From Saprospiraceae bacterium (GTDB taxonomy: Bacteria > Bacteroidota > Bacteroidia > Chitinophagales > Saprospiraceae): a stretch of DNA of 64,000 nucleotides. This document shows positions 56,870 to 64,000 of this stretch, piece after piece. The stretch covers positions 62,001-126,000 of the forward strand of contig JADJVN010000014.1 of NCBI GenBank assembly GCA_016710585.1, given 5' to 3'. The notes below the pieces were generated by a model that was not told where the DNA came from, did no database searches, and saw nothing but the letters and a program-made list of their open reading frames with translations. A program made the translations under genes and the position numbers. Numbering within the stretch: position 1 is the first letter of the stretch; each line of letters starts with the position of its first letter.

Positions 56870-57426
56870 AATAACCCATCCCCAACCCTTCCCTTGTTAG
56901 GGAAGGGAGTAATGTGAAGTAAAATTATTATCTTTGAAAAATGAAAACATTAGATGCATTACATTTTGCCAGAGATTTAAGAAAAAACCAGACTTCTGCA
57001 GAAATGCTCCTATGGCAGATGCTAAGAAAAAGACAAATCCATGGCATGAAATTTTTAAGACAGTTCAAAATTGAACACTCTAATATCAATGGTATAAAAA
57101 ATTATTTTATAGTTGATTTTTATTGTCATGATCTAAAATTTATTATCGAAGTTGATGGAAAAATTCACAGCTTTCAGCCCGATTATGATAGAGATAGACA
57201 GATGATTTTAGAAGCTATGGGCTACAATTTTTTTAGAATCAAAAATCTAGAAGTAGAACAGGAGTCTATAATAACTGAATTGAAAAATCACATTTTGAAA
57301 TTAATACAAAGCAAATTAAAGTAAACGAGCTTTTACAAAAGCTAGACCAATTTTAAATACAATTAAAATTTTAAACAAAATCATGTTCCCCTTCCCTAAC
57401 AAGGGAAGGGTCAGGGATGGGTTATT
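56870..57426 (+). mobile_element. DUF559-type element, unit 2 (intact, nuclease-coding)
   Basis: The unit spans 557 bp between 38-bp inverted repeats at 56870-56907 and 57389-57426 (outer end AATAACCCATCCC, inner hairpin CCCTTCCC/GGGAAGGG). It carries one gene, a DUF559 nuclease, and no transposase. Flanks are shared with the other units (TTTGGCA on the left; CTTCTAG on the right), so tandem duplication, not three independent insertions, may explain the array. No clear target-site duplication can be called. Confidence 0.82.
56941..57324 (+). CDS. DUF559 (Vsr-like, PD-(D/E)XK) endonuclease domain protein
   Basis: The 127-residue protein has the DUF559 layout: N-terminal LRKNQTSAEMLLWQMLRKRQ, FLRQFKIEHSNINGIKNYF, then the catalytic region FIVDFYCHDLKFIIEVDGKIH (Asp, Glu and the EVDG motif) and a C-terminal FFRIKNLEVE. 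It is related to very-short-patch repair endonucleases; activity is unproven for most members. It is the only gene inside unit 2. A TATCTTTG -7-like box ends 4 bp before the ATG (56929-56936), so the mRNA may be leaderless. It is likely the enzyme that moves or maintains the element, which is inference. Confidence 0.9.
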   Translation: MKTLDALHFARDLRKNQTSAEMLLWQMLRKRQIHGMKFLRQFKIEHSNINGIKNYFIVDFYCHDLKFIIEVDGKIHSFQPDYDRDRQMILEAMGYNFFRIKNLEVEQESIITELKNHILKLIQSKLK

Positions 57427-57446
57427 CTTCTAGCAACTCTACTACT

Positions 57447-57603
57447 TCACCTTACTACAAATTTTCTCCTAACATTATTATATTCTAAAATATCAATCCC
57501 ACTAGGAATTTGACTAAGATCTGCATGGAATTTTTGATCATCGCTTTTATAGATATCTATTTTATAGTACTTTCTTGTTTGGCTATCATTGAAGGGGTAT
57601 TTC
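57447..57603 (-). pseudogene. Cut-off T9SS type A sorting-domain tail, copy 2
   Basis: The minus strand encodes KYYKIDIYKSDDQKFHADL, SQIPSGIDILEYNNVRRKFV and a stop at 57449-57447. It is close to copy 1, and its last codons and about 40 bp of downstream sequence (57431-57470) equal those of the intact gene (57892-57931). It has no start codon and no upstream domain. Confidence 0.8.
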
Positions 57604-57615
57604 GCTCGTTTGGCA

Positions 57616-57887
57616 AATAACCCATCCCCAGCCCTTCCCTTGTTAGGGAAGGGAGTTAGGTGTTATAAAATTATTATCTTTGAAAAATGAAAACATTAGA
57701 TGCATTACATCTTGCCAGAGATTTAAGAAAAAACCAGACTTCTGCGGAAATGCTACTATGGTGGATGCTAAGAAAATGGATTAAATGCTAAAACGATTTA
57801 TTCTTTATAATAATTAATTTTAAATATGAATCAAACTAATGTCATGTTCCCATTCCCTAACAAGGGAAGGGTCAGGGATGGGTTATT
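57616..57887 (+). mobile_element. DUF559-type element, unit 3 (internally deleted)
   Basis: Inverted repeats at 57616-57653 and 57850-57887; the right one has one stem mismatch (CCCATTCCC). It keeps the first 30 codons of the nuclease gene and then the same short interior as unit 1. Its right end is 20 bp from the stop codon of the T9SS gene. Confidence 0.8.
57687..57791 (+). pseudogene. Truncated DUF559 nuclease gene
   Basis: Thirty-four codons remain: MKTLDALHLARDLRKNQTSA continuing to LLWWMLRKWIKC and a stop. The first 30 match the intact copy with few changes; the catalytic Asp-Glu region is gone. The TATCTTTG box before the ATG is preserved. Confidence 0.85.
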
Positions 57888-57907
57888 CTCCTAGCAACTC
57901 TACTACT

Positions 57908-59341
57908 TCACCTTACTACAAATTTTCTCCTCTCATTCCTAAAATCTAAAATATAAATCCCACTAGGAATTTGACTTAGATCTGCATGGATTTCATGTGC
58001 GCCATTTTTGTTAAATTCTATTTTATATTGCTTTCCTGTGAGGCTATAAATCATTGGATCGAATTTCAACAATTGTTCATCATCAAATCGAATAGTTAAA
58101 GTTGAATTCACAGGATTTGGAAAAAGTTCAAATCGATTTTCTTGATGATCGTATTGTGCTGCTGTGCCTTGATATTCGAATGCGCCAATATCGATTTGAC
58201 CTTGTATCATTTTTACTTTTTGTTTGGCATCGTAGGTATATTCTATATTTGGAATTAAAGAAATACCCAAAATCTTTTCTTGGATATCAATGCCACGATT
58301 GATCGCCATTGAGTTTGGAGATAAATGATAATTATATTGAACTGCATCTACAAATCCTGCTGAAGAAATTGTGGTATAATGCAAATTATTTGAACTGTCT
58401 ATTCGTGAAATATTCCCCACTATAAATCCTGCTGTGTTTGCACCTGCAATGATATTATTTTTTGCAAAAAGAAGTGATGTTCCATTATGGCATTGAATGA
58501 AACTTCCTCGATTTTTTTTATTGATGAAAGTATTGTTCACTACATAGCATTCATGTGGTGCGGCATTACTCAAGCCTTCTAGTCCATATCCAAATAAATT
58601 GGTATTTGCCGATGATTCACCTTGTTCGATGATATTTCCCATGATGATGGAAGTACCGCCATTGGGGAGGTCTATAGTCCTGCTGTCTACGGTATTTTCA
58701 TTTGAGATTCTATTGTAAAGGATGATATTATATTTTGCGCGACTCTTTAACTCGTGGCCTTCTGCAATCGCATCTTTTGAATAATTATATCGAAAAATAA
58801 AAGTATCAATATGACCTATATACACATTGTGCTGATATCCAGGATTTGAAGGACTTCCATTATTTTCAAATACATTGTGTTCCATAATGATAGTACAGGA
58901 GGCAATTACACCACAAAGCAATCCCATTTCATTGCCAACAAATCGGCAATTTTTCACCAAGACATTAGCACCTTCTTGACGGATTCCAGCACCATTGTGA
59001 TCGATTACTTTTGCATTTGCAAATTCGATATTTTCTATAATGCAATTTTTTCCTTTCACCACAAAAATTCCTTTTCCATTACTTTGATCATTAGCAATGT
59101 TTGCACCTGCTTCCAATCTCGGTCCATTGCCTTCACCAAGAATATAAAGTTGATCTGTGGTCCAACTCACTTGTGCGACATCGCGATAAACTGCTTCTGC
59201 AATACTTACTGTGTCTCCATTTTTAACAAGTGATTGAACATCCTTGCAAGTCTTATAATTTCGATTCGGTCCGACATACCAAATTGTTGCCATAACACTA
59301 TGAGCTATTAGAGAAATGATAATAAAATTAAATAATTTCAT
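57908..59341 (-). CDS. Secreted right-handed beta-helix protein with T9SS type A sorting domain
   Basis: The 477-residue protein has a signal peptide (FIIISLIAHSVMA). A parallel beta-helix spans about 20-380, with repeated NCIIENIEFANA, NVLVKNCRFVGNEMG, TIIMEHNVFENNG and YNIILYNRISNENT coils, as in polysaccharide lyases and choice-of-anchor-Q proteins. The last ~75 residues are a sorting domain (FELFPNPVNSTLTIRF). It could bind or cleave a polysaccharide, but no catalytic site is evident. Its 3' end is the model for the two cut-off tails next to the DUF559 units. Confidence 0.85.
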   Translation of the reverse strand: MKLFNFIIISLIAHSVMATIWYVGPNRNYKTCKDVQSLVKNGDTVSIAEAVYRDVAQVSWTTDQLYILGEGNGPRLEAGANIANDQSNGKGIFVVKGKNCIIENIEFANAKVIDHNGAGIRQEGANVLVKNCRFVGNEMGLLCGVIASCTIIMEHNVFENNGSPSNPGYQHNVYIGHIDTFIFRYNYSKDAIAEGHELKSRAKYNIILYNRISNENTVDSRTIDLPNGGTSIIMGNIIEQGESSANTNLFGYGLEGLSNAAPHECYVVNNTFINKKNRGSFIQCHNGTSLLFAKNNIIAGANTAGFIVGNISRIDSSNNLHYTTISSAGFVDAVQYNYHLSPNSMAINRGIDIQEKILGISLIPNIEYTYDAKQKVKMIQGQIDIGAFEYQGTAAQYDHQENRFELFPNPVNSTLTIRFDDEQLLKFDPMIYSLTGKQYKIEFNKNGAHEIHADLSQIPSGIYILDFRNERRKFVVR

Positions 59342-59437
59342 CGCCGAAAATATGGATTTTTTTTCATCAGAAATAATATTTTACCCAAAAATATGTAATT
59401 CGGATATTTGATTACATTTGTATCAAAATTTTAAAAA

Positions 59438-59890
59438 ATGAAAAGCGTATTTGAAAGAAATAGTGTAGATGAGATCCTAAATAGAATTGATAAATTAAAT
59501 CCAGACACCAAAGCGCAATGGGGAAAAATGTCTGTATCTCAAATGTTGGCACATTGCAATGTCACATATGAAATGATTTATGACAACATCCACCCTAAAC
59601 CAAATGCCCTAATGAAGTTCATATTAAAACAATTCGTTAAGGGGAAAGTAGTCAATGAAGGCCCTTATCCTAAAAATTCTCCTACTGCTCCTCAATTTTT
59701 AATCAAAGGAGATAGGGACTTTTTAACTGAGAAAAAAAGGCTAAAAGAATACATGGAACGGACGCTTCAATTGGGTAGTACCTCATTTGAAAACAAAGAA
59801 TCCCATTCTTTTGGAAAACTATCCATCGCAGAATGGAATAATATGATGTACAAACATTTGGACCATCATTTGGCGCAATTCGGAGTATAA
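59438..59890 (+). CDS. DUF1569 (DinB-like) protein
   Basis: The 150-residue protein has the DinB-superfamily helical bundle pattern with possible metal-binding His in QMLAHCNVTYEM and YKHLDHHLAQFGV, and W-G-K-M-S typical of DUF1569. Some DinB-like proteins are thiol transferases; the function of this one is unknown. A TACATTTG box lies about 20 bp upstream of the ATG. Confidence 0.85.
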   Translation: MKSVFERNSVDEILNRIDKLNPDTKAQWGKMSVSQMLAHCNVTYEMIYDNIHPKPNALMKFILKQFVKGKVVNEGPYPKNSPTAPQFLIKGDRDFLTEKKRLKEYMERTLQLGSTSFENKESHSFGKLSIAEWNNMMYKHLDHHLAQFGV

Positions 59891-60024
59891 ATGGGCTCAA
59901 AATCGATAAGATTCCCAATTTTAAGCCAAAAAATAGGCTAAAATGAATAAAATAGTAGTCTATATTCAAATACTTCGTTAATTTTAACAAACGAAAACCA
60001 TTTTCTAACTAAATAAAATAAAAT

Positions 60025-61518
60025 ATGTCAAATCAAACTGGACATCCTAAAGGTCTCTACTTGCTCTTTTTTACTGAAATGTGGGAGCGTTTTAGTTATT
60101 ATGGAATGAGAGCGATTCTAGTGCTTTTCTTGACGAAGCAATTGCTCATGGACAAAGGCTTGTCCTCAGAATTATACGGTACATTTACTGGACTTGTTTA
60201 TCTCACACCTATTATTGGTGGATATATGGCAGACCGTTATTGGGGCAATCGCAAATCCATTCTCCTAGGAGGATTATTGATGGCTGCTGGTCAGTTCTGT
60301 CTTTATTTTTCTGGAGAGGCTTCAAGTCACATGTTGATGTATGTGGGACTTGGACTTTTGGTTTTTGGAAATGGATTCTTTAAACCCAATATCTCTACGA
60401 TGGTAGGACAATTATATCCTGAGAACGACAAACGATTGGATCCAGCCTATACAATCTTTTATATGGGGATCAACTTAGGTGCTTTCTTCGCACCATTAGT
60501 CTGTGGGTATTTGGGTGAAAATGTCGCTTTCAAATGGGGATTCCTCGCAGCTGGAATAGGGATGCTGATTGGGACAGGAGCTTTTTATTGGTTAAAAAGC
60601 ACTTACCTAGTGTCACCTACTGGATATCAGATCGGAGCAGAGCCTAACAAAGCTAGATTAAAAGAAGGTGAATCACAAACTACCAGTACTTTCGAAACCA
60701 ATCAAATGTTAGCTATCACATTGGGATCCTTTGCATTATTTGCATTGTTTTATTGGGGTATAAAATTTGATTTTTTTGGGTCTATAATTTTTGCATTAGC
60801 GATCAGTATTCCTGCGACGATCATTTTGGATCGCTCTTTGAATTCAATGGAAAAAGATCGAATTTGGGTGATTTTTATCGCAGCATTCTTTGTGGTATTT
60901 TTTTGGTCAGCTTTTGAACAAGCTGGAGCATCACTTACATTTTTTGCAGATGAACAAACGAATAGAACATTTTTTGGTTGGACAATGCCAGCCAGTTGGT
61001 TTAATAGCTTTAATGCGATATTTATAGTAATCTTTGCCCCAATATTCTCAGCTATGTGGTTGCGGATGGGTGATAAGCAACCTGCATCGACTACAAAACA
61101 AGCTTTAGGATTATTGCTTTTAGCATTAGGTTATTTCTATATTTCATTTGGTGTAAAAGGTGTGGATGCTTCATCTAAAGTAAGTATCCTTTGGTTGACA
61201 GGATTGTATTTGATTCATACTTTTGGTGAATTGTGTTTATCACCAATTGGATTATCCATGGTGAATAAATTATCACCAGCTCGACTCGCATCACTATTGA
61301 TGGGAGTTTGGTTCTTAGCAAATGCCACTGCAAATAAATTTGCCGGTATGCTTTCGGCACTGTATCCAGAAGAAGGAAAGCCAACTTCATTTTTAGGATA
61401 TGCAATGAACAATACTTATGATTTCTTTATGCTGTTCGTAGTGATGGCAGGAATCGCAGGAGTGATACTTTTATTGATGTCAAAATGGCTTCAAGCAAAA
61501 ATGCACGGCATTAAATAA
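60025..61518 (+). CDS. POT family proton-coupled peptide transporter
   Basis: The 497-residue protein has about twelve to fourteen membrane helices. It carries the POT signatures FTEMWERFSYYGMRAIL (with the ExxER-type motif) and FYMGINLGAFFAPLVCGYLG. It imports di- and tripeptides with protons. Together with the DPP-IV at 4.3 kb, which releases dipeptides outside the cytoplasm, it suggests peptide feeding. A strong terminator follows, so it is likely monocistronic. Confidence 0.94.
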   Translation: MSNQTGHPKGLYLLFFTEMWERFSYYGMRAILVLFLTKQLLMDKGLSSELYGTFTGLVYLTPIIGGYMADRYWGNRKSILLGGLLMAAGQFCLYFSGEASSHMLMYVGLGLLVFGNGFFKPNISTMVGQLYPENDKRLDPAYTIFYMGINLGAFFAPLVCGYLGENVAFKWGFLAAGIGMLIGTGAFYWLKSTYLVSPTGYQIGAEPNKARLKEGESQTTSTFETNQMLAITLGSFALFALFYWGIKFDFFGSIIFALAISIPATIILDRSLNSMEKDRIWVIFIAAFFVVFFWSAFEQAGASLTFFADEQTNRTFFGWTMPASWFNSFNAIFIVIFAPIFSAMWLRMGDKQPASTTKQALGLLLLALGYFYISFGVKGVDASSKVSILWLTGLYLIHTFGELCLSPIGLSMVNKLSPARLASLLMGVWFLANATANKFAGMLSALYPEEGKPTSFLGYAMNNTYDFFMLFVVMAGIAGVILLLMSKWLQAKMHGIK

Positions 61519-61543
61519 ATGAAACTTATTTATAATAAAATAG

Positions 61544-61577
61544 AAAACCCGTGTCATAGAGATGCGGGTTTTTTTTA
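61544..61577 (+). terminator. Rho-independent terminator after the peptide transporter
   Basis: Stem AAAACCCG (61544-61551) / CGGGTTTT (61565-61572) with a 13-nt loop, continuing into a run of T. Confidence 0.88.
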
Positions 61578-61623
61578 TGAACTAATTTTATAAGCTTATT
61601 GTTTTATACTAAAAATATAGATT

Positions 61624-62253
61624 ATGCCTAATGTTTCTTTTGAACAATTACAAAATATGCTTTCTGAGTTAATAATCAGTCAAAAGGAAACTGATGCAAA
61701 GTTTAAGGAGACTGAAAAAATATTGAATCATAAATTTTCAGAGACACTTGCTATGATGAAAGAAACTGACGCAAAATTCAAAGAGACAGATGCAAAATTC
61801 AAAGAGACAGATAAAAAAATTAAGGAAGCAAACGAATTATTCACTTCGCAATGGGGTAAATTAATCGAAAGTCTTGTCGAAGGTGATCTAATAAATCTTT
61901 TAAGACAAAAAGGAATAGATGTTCATGATACTTCCCAGCGAAGAAAAGGAAATCACAATGGAGAAAATTATGAATTTGACATTATTGCACATAATGGTAC
62001 TGAGATAGTCATTGCGGAAGTTAAAACAACTCTCCGAGCAAATGATGTCAAGCGCTTTTTATCTAAATTATCCAAAGCAAAAACTTGGCTTGCAGAATAT
62101 CATTCTTTCAAAATTTATGGCGCTATGGCATATCTTAGAGCGGAAGAAGATTCAGATACAATGGCTATGAATAATGGCTTATATGTGATTCGAGCTACCG
62201 GAAATTCAGCATCTATTATCAATAATGATAATTTTATTCCTACAATTTTCTAA
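61624..62253 (+). CDS. Coiled-coil protein with PD-(D/E)XK nuclease-like domain (DUF3782-type)
   Basis: The 209-residue protein has an N-terminal Glu/Lys-rich coiled coil with repeated KETDAKF heptads (about 20-75). A C-terminal domain follows with YEFDIIAHNGTEIVIAEVKTT, whose Asp and ExK match the PD-(D/E)XK core. Related proteins are annotated DUF3782 or nuclease-like; many occur in variable copy number and their role is unknown. The downstream Fic gene converges on it. Confidence 0.78.
   Translation: MPNVSFEQLQNMLSELIISQKETDAKFKETEKILNHKFSETLAMMKETDAKFKETDAKFKETDKKIKEANELFTSQWGKLIESLVEGDLINLLRQKGIDVHDTSQRRKGNHNGENYEFDIIAHNGTEIVIAEVKTTLRANDVKRFLSKLSKAKTWLAEYHSFKIYGAMAYLRAEEDSDTMAMNNGLYVIRATGNSASIINNDNFIPTIF
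61771..61812 (+). repeat. Perfect 21-bp tandem repeat inside the coiled-coil gene
   Basis: Two identical 21-bp units (61771-61791, 61792-61812) encode the heptad AKFKETD twice. Diverged copies flank them (KETDAKF near 61689). Because 21 is a multiple of 3, copy-number change would alter coiled-coil length without breaking the frame. Confidence 0.85.
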
Positions 62254-62340
62254 TTAGTTAACTTCTAAAATATTATTTATACTACTACTTTCTTGATAGT
62301 TCAAATAGAATATTAAAAGTACGAATAATTGAATAAATAA

Positions 62341-62370
62341 AAAACCTGCATCAAACTAACACAGGTTTTT
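62341..62370. terminator. Bidirectional terminator between convergent genes
   Basis: Stem AAAACCTG (62341-62348) / CAGGTTTT (62362-62369), flanked by A-runs and T-runs, serves the nuclease-like gene on the left and the Fic gene on the right. Confidence 0.82.
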
Positions 62371-62383
62371 CATATTATAATTT

Positions 62384-63376
62384 CTACTCCAAAAAATCTT
62401 CTCCAATGGTCAAGACTTTAGATCTAGATTTTCGACTTCGAGTCTCCATATAATTCTTGATTGCAGTCTTTTTGGTAAGCCAATTTTTCCCTTCTTTGAA
62501 CGCATCTATCTTTCCTTGTCTAGCCAATAGACTGATGTACTCTTGGCCATAAGGAAAGGATGGTTCACTCACTATCTTTGAGATCTCCTGATACTCTTCA
62601 TAAGTGTTTTCTAAACTACTTAAATAAATATCTAGACTTCTCTCCAATGCTTGACATACCAATAAAACCAATTTTGAGTAATCACCTTCATTGGCTTTAT
62701 TCAAGGCATCATAATATTTCTTCCTGTCGTTTTTTAAGATAATGGCAGGAGGGTAAGAACGCCTCATCAAAAGTAAATTAAAGATCAAGCGCACTGTGCG
62801 TCCATTGCCATCAAAAAATGGATGAATATGTACAAATCTGTGATGGAATATCGTAGCGCGAATTATATCATCCAAATGATCCGAATGATTCACCCAGTCT
62901 ATCAATTCTTCCATTAACGCATCGACCTTTAATGCATTGGGCGGAACAAAATTTGCTCCTGAAACTCTTACTCCAGAATTGCGAAATCTTCCAGCAAATT
63001 CTTTCTCAATCTTTTGAACTACTAATCCATGTACCTCACAAATCAATCGTCTGGTCAAAGGCTCTTGACTACTCACCAATTGCTCAACAAACTCTATAGC
63101 ATCATGATGATTCACAGCTTCAAAATGTTCTCTCAATGACTTGCCTTTGATCGTAAAGCCATCTTCAATCACCATCTTCGTCTCGCGCAATGTTAGGGTA
63201 TTTCCTTCTATACTATTGGAATTATAAGTCCATTCTAAATTTAAGCTTTCCTTCAACTTAGCTACTGCAAAAGCAGGAAGTGGCCTTAAAGCATCGAGCC
63301 TAGACTTCTTCTCTTCGATCCTTTGGAGATAGGATGATAGACCATCAAATTCATATGGATAGTTCTTCCAGTTCAT
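62384..63376 (-). CDS. Fic domain protein (class II), predicted AMP-transferase
   Basis: The 330-residue protein has the Fic active-site motif HPFFDGNGRTVR (about residues 188-199). An N-terminal inhibitory motif in SNSIEGN fits the (S/T)xxxE(G/N) pattern of class II self-inhibited enzymes. These transfer AMP from ATP to Ser, Thr or Tyr of target proteins and can also reverse it. The C-terminal ~80 residues look like a winged-helix substrate or DNA-binding part (AIKNYMETRSRKS). No antitoxin is needed in cis. The target is unknown. Confidence 0.92.
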   Translation of the reverse strand: MNWKNYPYEFDGLSSYLQRIEEKKSRLDALRPLPAFAVAKLKESLNLEWTYNSNSIEGNTLTLRETKMVIEDGFTIKGKSLREHFEAVNHHDAIEFVEQLVSSQEPLTRRLICEVHGLVVQKIEKEFAGRFRNSGVRVSGANFVPPNALKVDALMEELIDWVNHSDHLDDIIRATIFHHRFVHIHPFFDGNGRTVRLIFNLLLMRRSYPPAIILKNDRKKYYDALNKANEGDYSKLVLLVCQALERSLDIYLSSLENTYEEYQEISKIVSEPSFPYGQEYISLLARQGKIDAFKEGKNWLTKKTAIKNYMETRSRKSRSKVLTIGEDFLE

Positions 63377-63471
63377 AACATAAAGTTATGTCTTTTTCTT
63401 AAGATCGTTATATTTTATTTTTACTTAATACCGATATTAGTGTTAATATAATCTCAAGTTATTATTATATA

Positions 63472-63921
63472 TTATTGAATATCAGTAATTTGCATTCTAT
63501 TATCATTTATCGTTATGCTATCATATTTTTTCTTACCGATAATAGAAAGTGCAATAGGTGATTCATGAGACAATACATAATACTCTTTATCATCTAAAAT
63601 TACTTTGCCAATTCCTATGGCAATGAGATAAAACTTAGACCCCATCGCAACCAATGAACCTAGAGAAACTTCAGTAGTCATAGCTTTAGAATCTAAACTT
63701 TCAATTTTCTGTAAATCATGTAATGCCTTCTGGTATTGTCTAGCATACATTTCCTTTTCAAGATGTCCCATTGCTCGTCCTGTCTCGAATTTATCACCTG
63801 CACTGCTTTTTTCAGTTTCATTAGCTGATTCTTGCGCTCGATTCATTGCATCTTCAGCATTAAAAAGCCGTGCTTTGACAATCTCCTTACAATGTCCTAA
63901 TAACCTGCTCTTTGTGTTCAA
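63472..63921 (-). CDS. GreA/GreB-like protein
   Basis: The 149-residue protein has an N-terminal antiparallel coiled coil (AMNRAQESANETEKSSAGDK, then FETGRAMGHLEKEMYARQYQ) and a C-terminal FKBP-like beta domain (VSLGSLVAMGSKFYLIAIGI, ESPIALSIIGKK). This is the layout of Gre transcript-cleavage factors. Bacteroidota carry many such proteins, often mislabelled as 3-oxoacyl-ACP synthase. The acidic tip residues expected of a cleavage factor are not obvious, so it may be a Gre-like RNA polymerase secondary-channel binder. Whether it cleaves transcripts is open. Confidence 0.75.
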   Translation of the reverse strand: MNTKSRLLGHCKEIVKARLFNAEDAMNRAQESANETEKSSAGDKFETGRAMGHLEKEMYARQYQKALHDLQKIESLDSKAMTTEVSLGSLVAMGSKFYLIAIGIGKVILDDKEYYVLSHESPIALSIIGKKKYDSITINDNRMQITDIQ

Positions 63922-64000
63922 TTAAAATAATTTTTAAGAATACTAATTAATCTAAACTTAGATAATTTTCTTTCATTCCTATTAGCTCCATCAAATAAAA

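Larger units (their letters stand above)
56415..56940. other. 526-bp spacer occupied by repeat elements
   Basis: Contains a deleted DUF559-type element (unit 1), a cut-off T9SS tail, and the left end of unit 2. Apart from 77 bp at the start, nearly every base can be assigned to one of these. Confidence 0.8.
57325..57907. other. 583-bp spacer: element end, T9SS tail, deleted element
   Basis: Consists of the right end of unit 2, the second cut-off T9SS tail and unit 3, running to within 20 bp of the stop of the intact T9SS gene at 57908. No separate functional gene is seen. Confidence 0.8.

Noticed and set aside
56492..57887. An insertion sequence with a DDE or HUH transposase
   Set aside because: No open frame with transposase motifs is present; the only gene in the units is the DUF559 nuclease.

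Overview
The window is AT-rich chromosomal DNA from a member of the Bacteroidota, most likely near Saprospiraceae or a related gliding/secreting lineage. The evidence is consistent throughout: at least seven secreted proteins end in a type IX secretion (T9SS) type A sorting domain; several families are typical of the phylum (DUF4271, DUF4175, DUF3109, dipeptidyl peptidase IV, OmpA with thrombospondin-3 repeats); the isoleucyl-tRNA synthetase is of the eukaryote-like type; and promoters fit the Bacteroidetes pattern TTG-N18..20-TAnnTTTG. No rRNA, recognisable tRNA, CRISPR array or transposase gene was found.

Layout. 0-10.5 kb: the end of a cell-wall amidase gene, an MCE/MlaD lipid-transport protein, a membrane histidine kinase, a leftward cluster (aldehyde dehydrogenase, DPP-IV, lipoprotein, smpB), a Lys-rich secreted peptide, TonB, def and ruvX. 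10.6-17.1 kb: a 1366-residue secreted protein driven by two tandem promoters, then a split T9SS gene. 17.3-19.9 kb: serS, zinc metallopeptidase, frr. 20-26.9 kb: membrane, secreted and periplasmic folding proteins. 27.1-32.5 kb: a leftward run upp, DUF1761, sensor kinase, response regulator, DUF4271, hemD and CoA-type Nudix. 32.7-45 kb: OmpA/TSP3 protein, aldose epimerase, TPR protein, glycosyltransferase plus LpxH-like phosphatase, and two T9SS cargo genes separated by repeat-rich spacers. 45.1-54.1 kb: ileS, a leucine-rich-like T9SS protein, and the DUF4175 protein coupled to an RsbW-like ATPase. 54.5-59.4 kb: a BNR-repeat protein, then a tandem array of three palindrome-bounded elements, one with an intact DUF559 nuclease gene, interleaved with cut-off T9SS sorting-domain tails next to an intact T9SS beta-helix gene. 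59.4-64 kb: DinB-like protein, POT peptide transporter, coiled-coil PD-(D/E)XK-like protein, Fic protein and Gre-like factor.

Two features stand out. First, the DUF559 array at 56.49-57.89 kb looks like a small mobile element family: 38-bp terminal inverted repeats, each containing its own hairpin; one nuclease-coding copy; and two internally deleted copies that share a deletion product. All three units sit beside the 3' end of a T9SS sorting-domain coding sequence. Second, four reading frames between 8.2 and 19.5 kb (a Lys-rich peptide, a T9SS protein, serS and frr) are each interrupted by an apparent loss of bases equal to 1 modulo 3. Because serS and frr should be essential, consensus sequence error is the leading explanation, although real lesions or recoding cannot be excluded from sequence alone.

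Functions assigned below rest on motifs read by eye; no database search was run.
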